Shown here: positions 14,049-14,693 of the stretch, in pieces
Layout of the letters: each line of letters begins with the position of its first letter
Numbering within the stretch: the stretch's first letter is position 1
NCBI GenBank assembly: GCA_023393655.1
Contig: JAEWKP010000109.1
Location: 1-14,693 of the forward strand
DNA from: Pseudomonadota bacterium
Lineage (GTDB): Bacteria; Pseudomonadota; Alphaproteobacteria; Rhizobiales; Beijerinckiaceae
Direction: 5' to 3'
Length of the DNA: 14,693 nt
The notes under the pieces: generated by a model
Databases searched by the model: none
What the model was told of the DNA's origin: nothing
What the model saw: only the letters and a program-made list of their open reading frames with translations
Translations under genes and position numbers: made by a program

Positions 14049-14693
14049 ATGCTCGGACTGCAGGCGGGCGGCCTCGACGCCGTCATCCACCCCGAGGCGG
14101 GCGGGATCGTCTCCTCCCTGAGCTGGCGCGGGCCGGGCGGGCGCCGCCACGACGTGCTCTATCCGCCTGCCGGGCGGCAGCCGGGCACGGCCACGCCGAA
14201 TTTCTTCGGAACCTGGGCGCTGCTGCCTTTCGCCAACCGCGCCTTCGATTGCGTCGTCGACGATGGCGGGCAGCGCTTCCTCGTCCCGCAGAACGACCCC
14301 GGCGGCGCCATCCATGGCTTCGGCTGGCAGGCCGCCTGGGATGTCCTGCGGTATGACCGTGGCCATACCGTCCTCGAACATCGCCGCATGGAGGGGACAG
14401 ACCCTTATCGCTACCGAGCGCAGCAGGAGGTCAGCCTCGACGAGACCGGTATGACCATCCGGCTGGCGATCACCAACGAGGCGCGGACGGCACTACCGTT
14501 CGGCATCGGCCACCATCCCTGGTTTCCCTGTGCCGCCGATACGAGCCTCGTGATGCGCAGCAAGGGCGCGCTGGTCTTCGGTGAAGCCTTCCGGGCCACT
14601 GGCCAGCAAGCTTTCGCCGATGGCGGCCCCTATGCAGAAGCGCATCCCTTCCGCGCGGAGAGCGTGATTGCCTGGAGCTTCCTCGGCTGGGAT
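14049..14693 (+). CDS. Aldose 1-epimerase (GalM-like family), partial at the right edge
   Basis: The frame is open to the window end (215 residues seen, C-terminus missing). The enzyme interconverts alpha and beta anomers of aldoses, feeding sugars to kinases or dehydrogenases. Family features are LPFANRAFD (59-67), the NR pair that binds sugar, IHGFGWQAAWDV (88-99) with the first catalytic-type His89, and FGIGHHPWFP (151-160) with the HPWF motif holding the second. The catalytic Glu expected near the C-terminus lies beyond the window. I choose the ATG at 14049 since codons from there have the high GC third positions of the neighbours, whereas the upstream in-frame stretch from 13986 uses rare codons (AGG, TCA, AGA, ACA). 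The 13986 ATG does have a better ribosome site (GAGG, 6-nt spacing), so the start is not settled. Confidence 0.85.
   Translation, partial: MLGLQAGGLDAVIHPEAGGIVSSLSWRGPGGRRHDVLYPPAGRQPGTATPNFFGTWALLPFANRAFDCVVDDGGQRFLVPQNDPGGAIHGFGWQAAWDVLRYDRGHTVLEHRRMEGTDPYRYRAQQEVSLDETGMTIRLAITNEARTALPFGIGHHPWFPCAADTSLVMRSKGALVFGEAFRATGQQAFADGGPYAEAHPFRAESVIAWSFLGWD

Overview
The window is G+C-rich and looks like the chromosome of an alphaproteobacterium, most likely a Hyphomicrobiales/Rhizobiales member of the Bosea or Methylobacterium kind. This placement is inferred from gene content, gene order and CpaE/CpaC-type proteins, not from a database match. Two unrelated regions are present: a Flp/Tad (Cpa) tight-adherence pilus locus (about 160 to 11300) and the start of a sugar-acid/sugar catabolic region (about 12047 to the right edge). 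A small membrane-anchored retropepsin-like protease gene lies between them.

Pilus locus, minus strand (read from high to low coordinates): pilA (Flp pilin, 59 aa, 8716-8895), a strong intrinsic terminator, cpaA (prepilin peptidase), a 123-nt gap with a CtrA-like motif, then a compact cpaB-cpaC-cpaD-cpaE-cpaF-tadB-tadC operon ending at 162. Together these encode the pilin, its peptidase, the outer-membrane secretin and its partners (CpaB, CpaC, lipoprotein CpaD), the MinD/ParA-like localisation ATPase CpaE, the secretion ATPase CpaF and the two inner-membrane platform proteins TadB and TadC. Stop/start overlaps (cpaB/cpaC 4 nt, cpaD/cpaE 1 nt) imply translational coupling.

Pilus locus, plus strand, divergent from pilA: a small secreted protein that is essentially a free-standing copy of the N-terminal domain of the CpaC secretin (9311-9808), then two minor pseudopilins of the TadE/TadF class (10026-10637 and 10642-11244), followed by a long inverted repeat that probably ends the transcript. 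The 415-nt divergent region (8896-9310) is A+T-richer than its surroundings and carries a near-consensus CtrA-like site on the pilA side. A second one precedes cpaB, suggesting cell-cycle control as known in Caulobacter.

Right part: on the minus strand a 2-dehydro-3-deoxygalactonokinase (dgoK) gene overlaps a ribokinase-family gene by 4 nt. Diverging from dgoK is an aldose 1-epimerase gene cut by the window edge. A 32-bp near-perfect palindrome sits between them and is the best candidate operator in the window.

No RNA genes, CRISPR arrays, insertion sequences or attachment sites were seen. The pilus system is a known type. The points most worth a second look are the stand-alone secretin N-domain protein, the paired CtrA-like sites, the palindromic operator and the coupled kinase pair.
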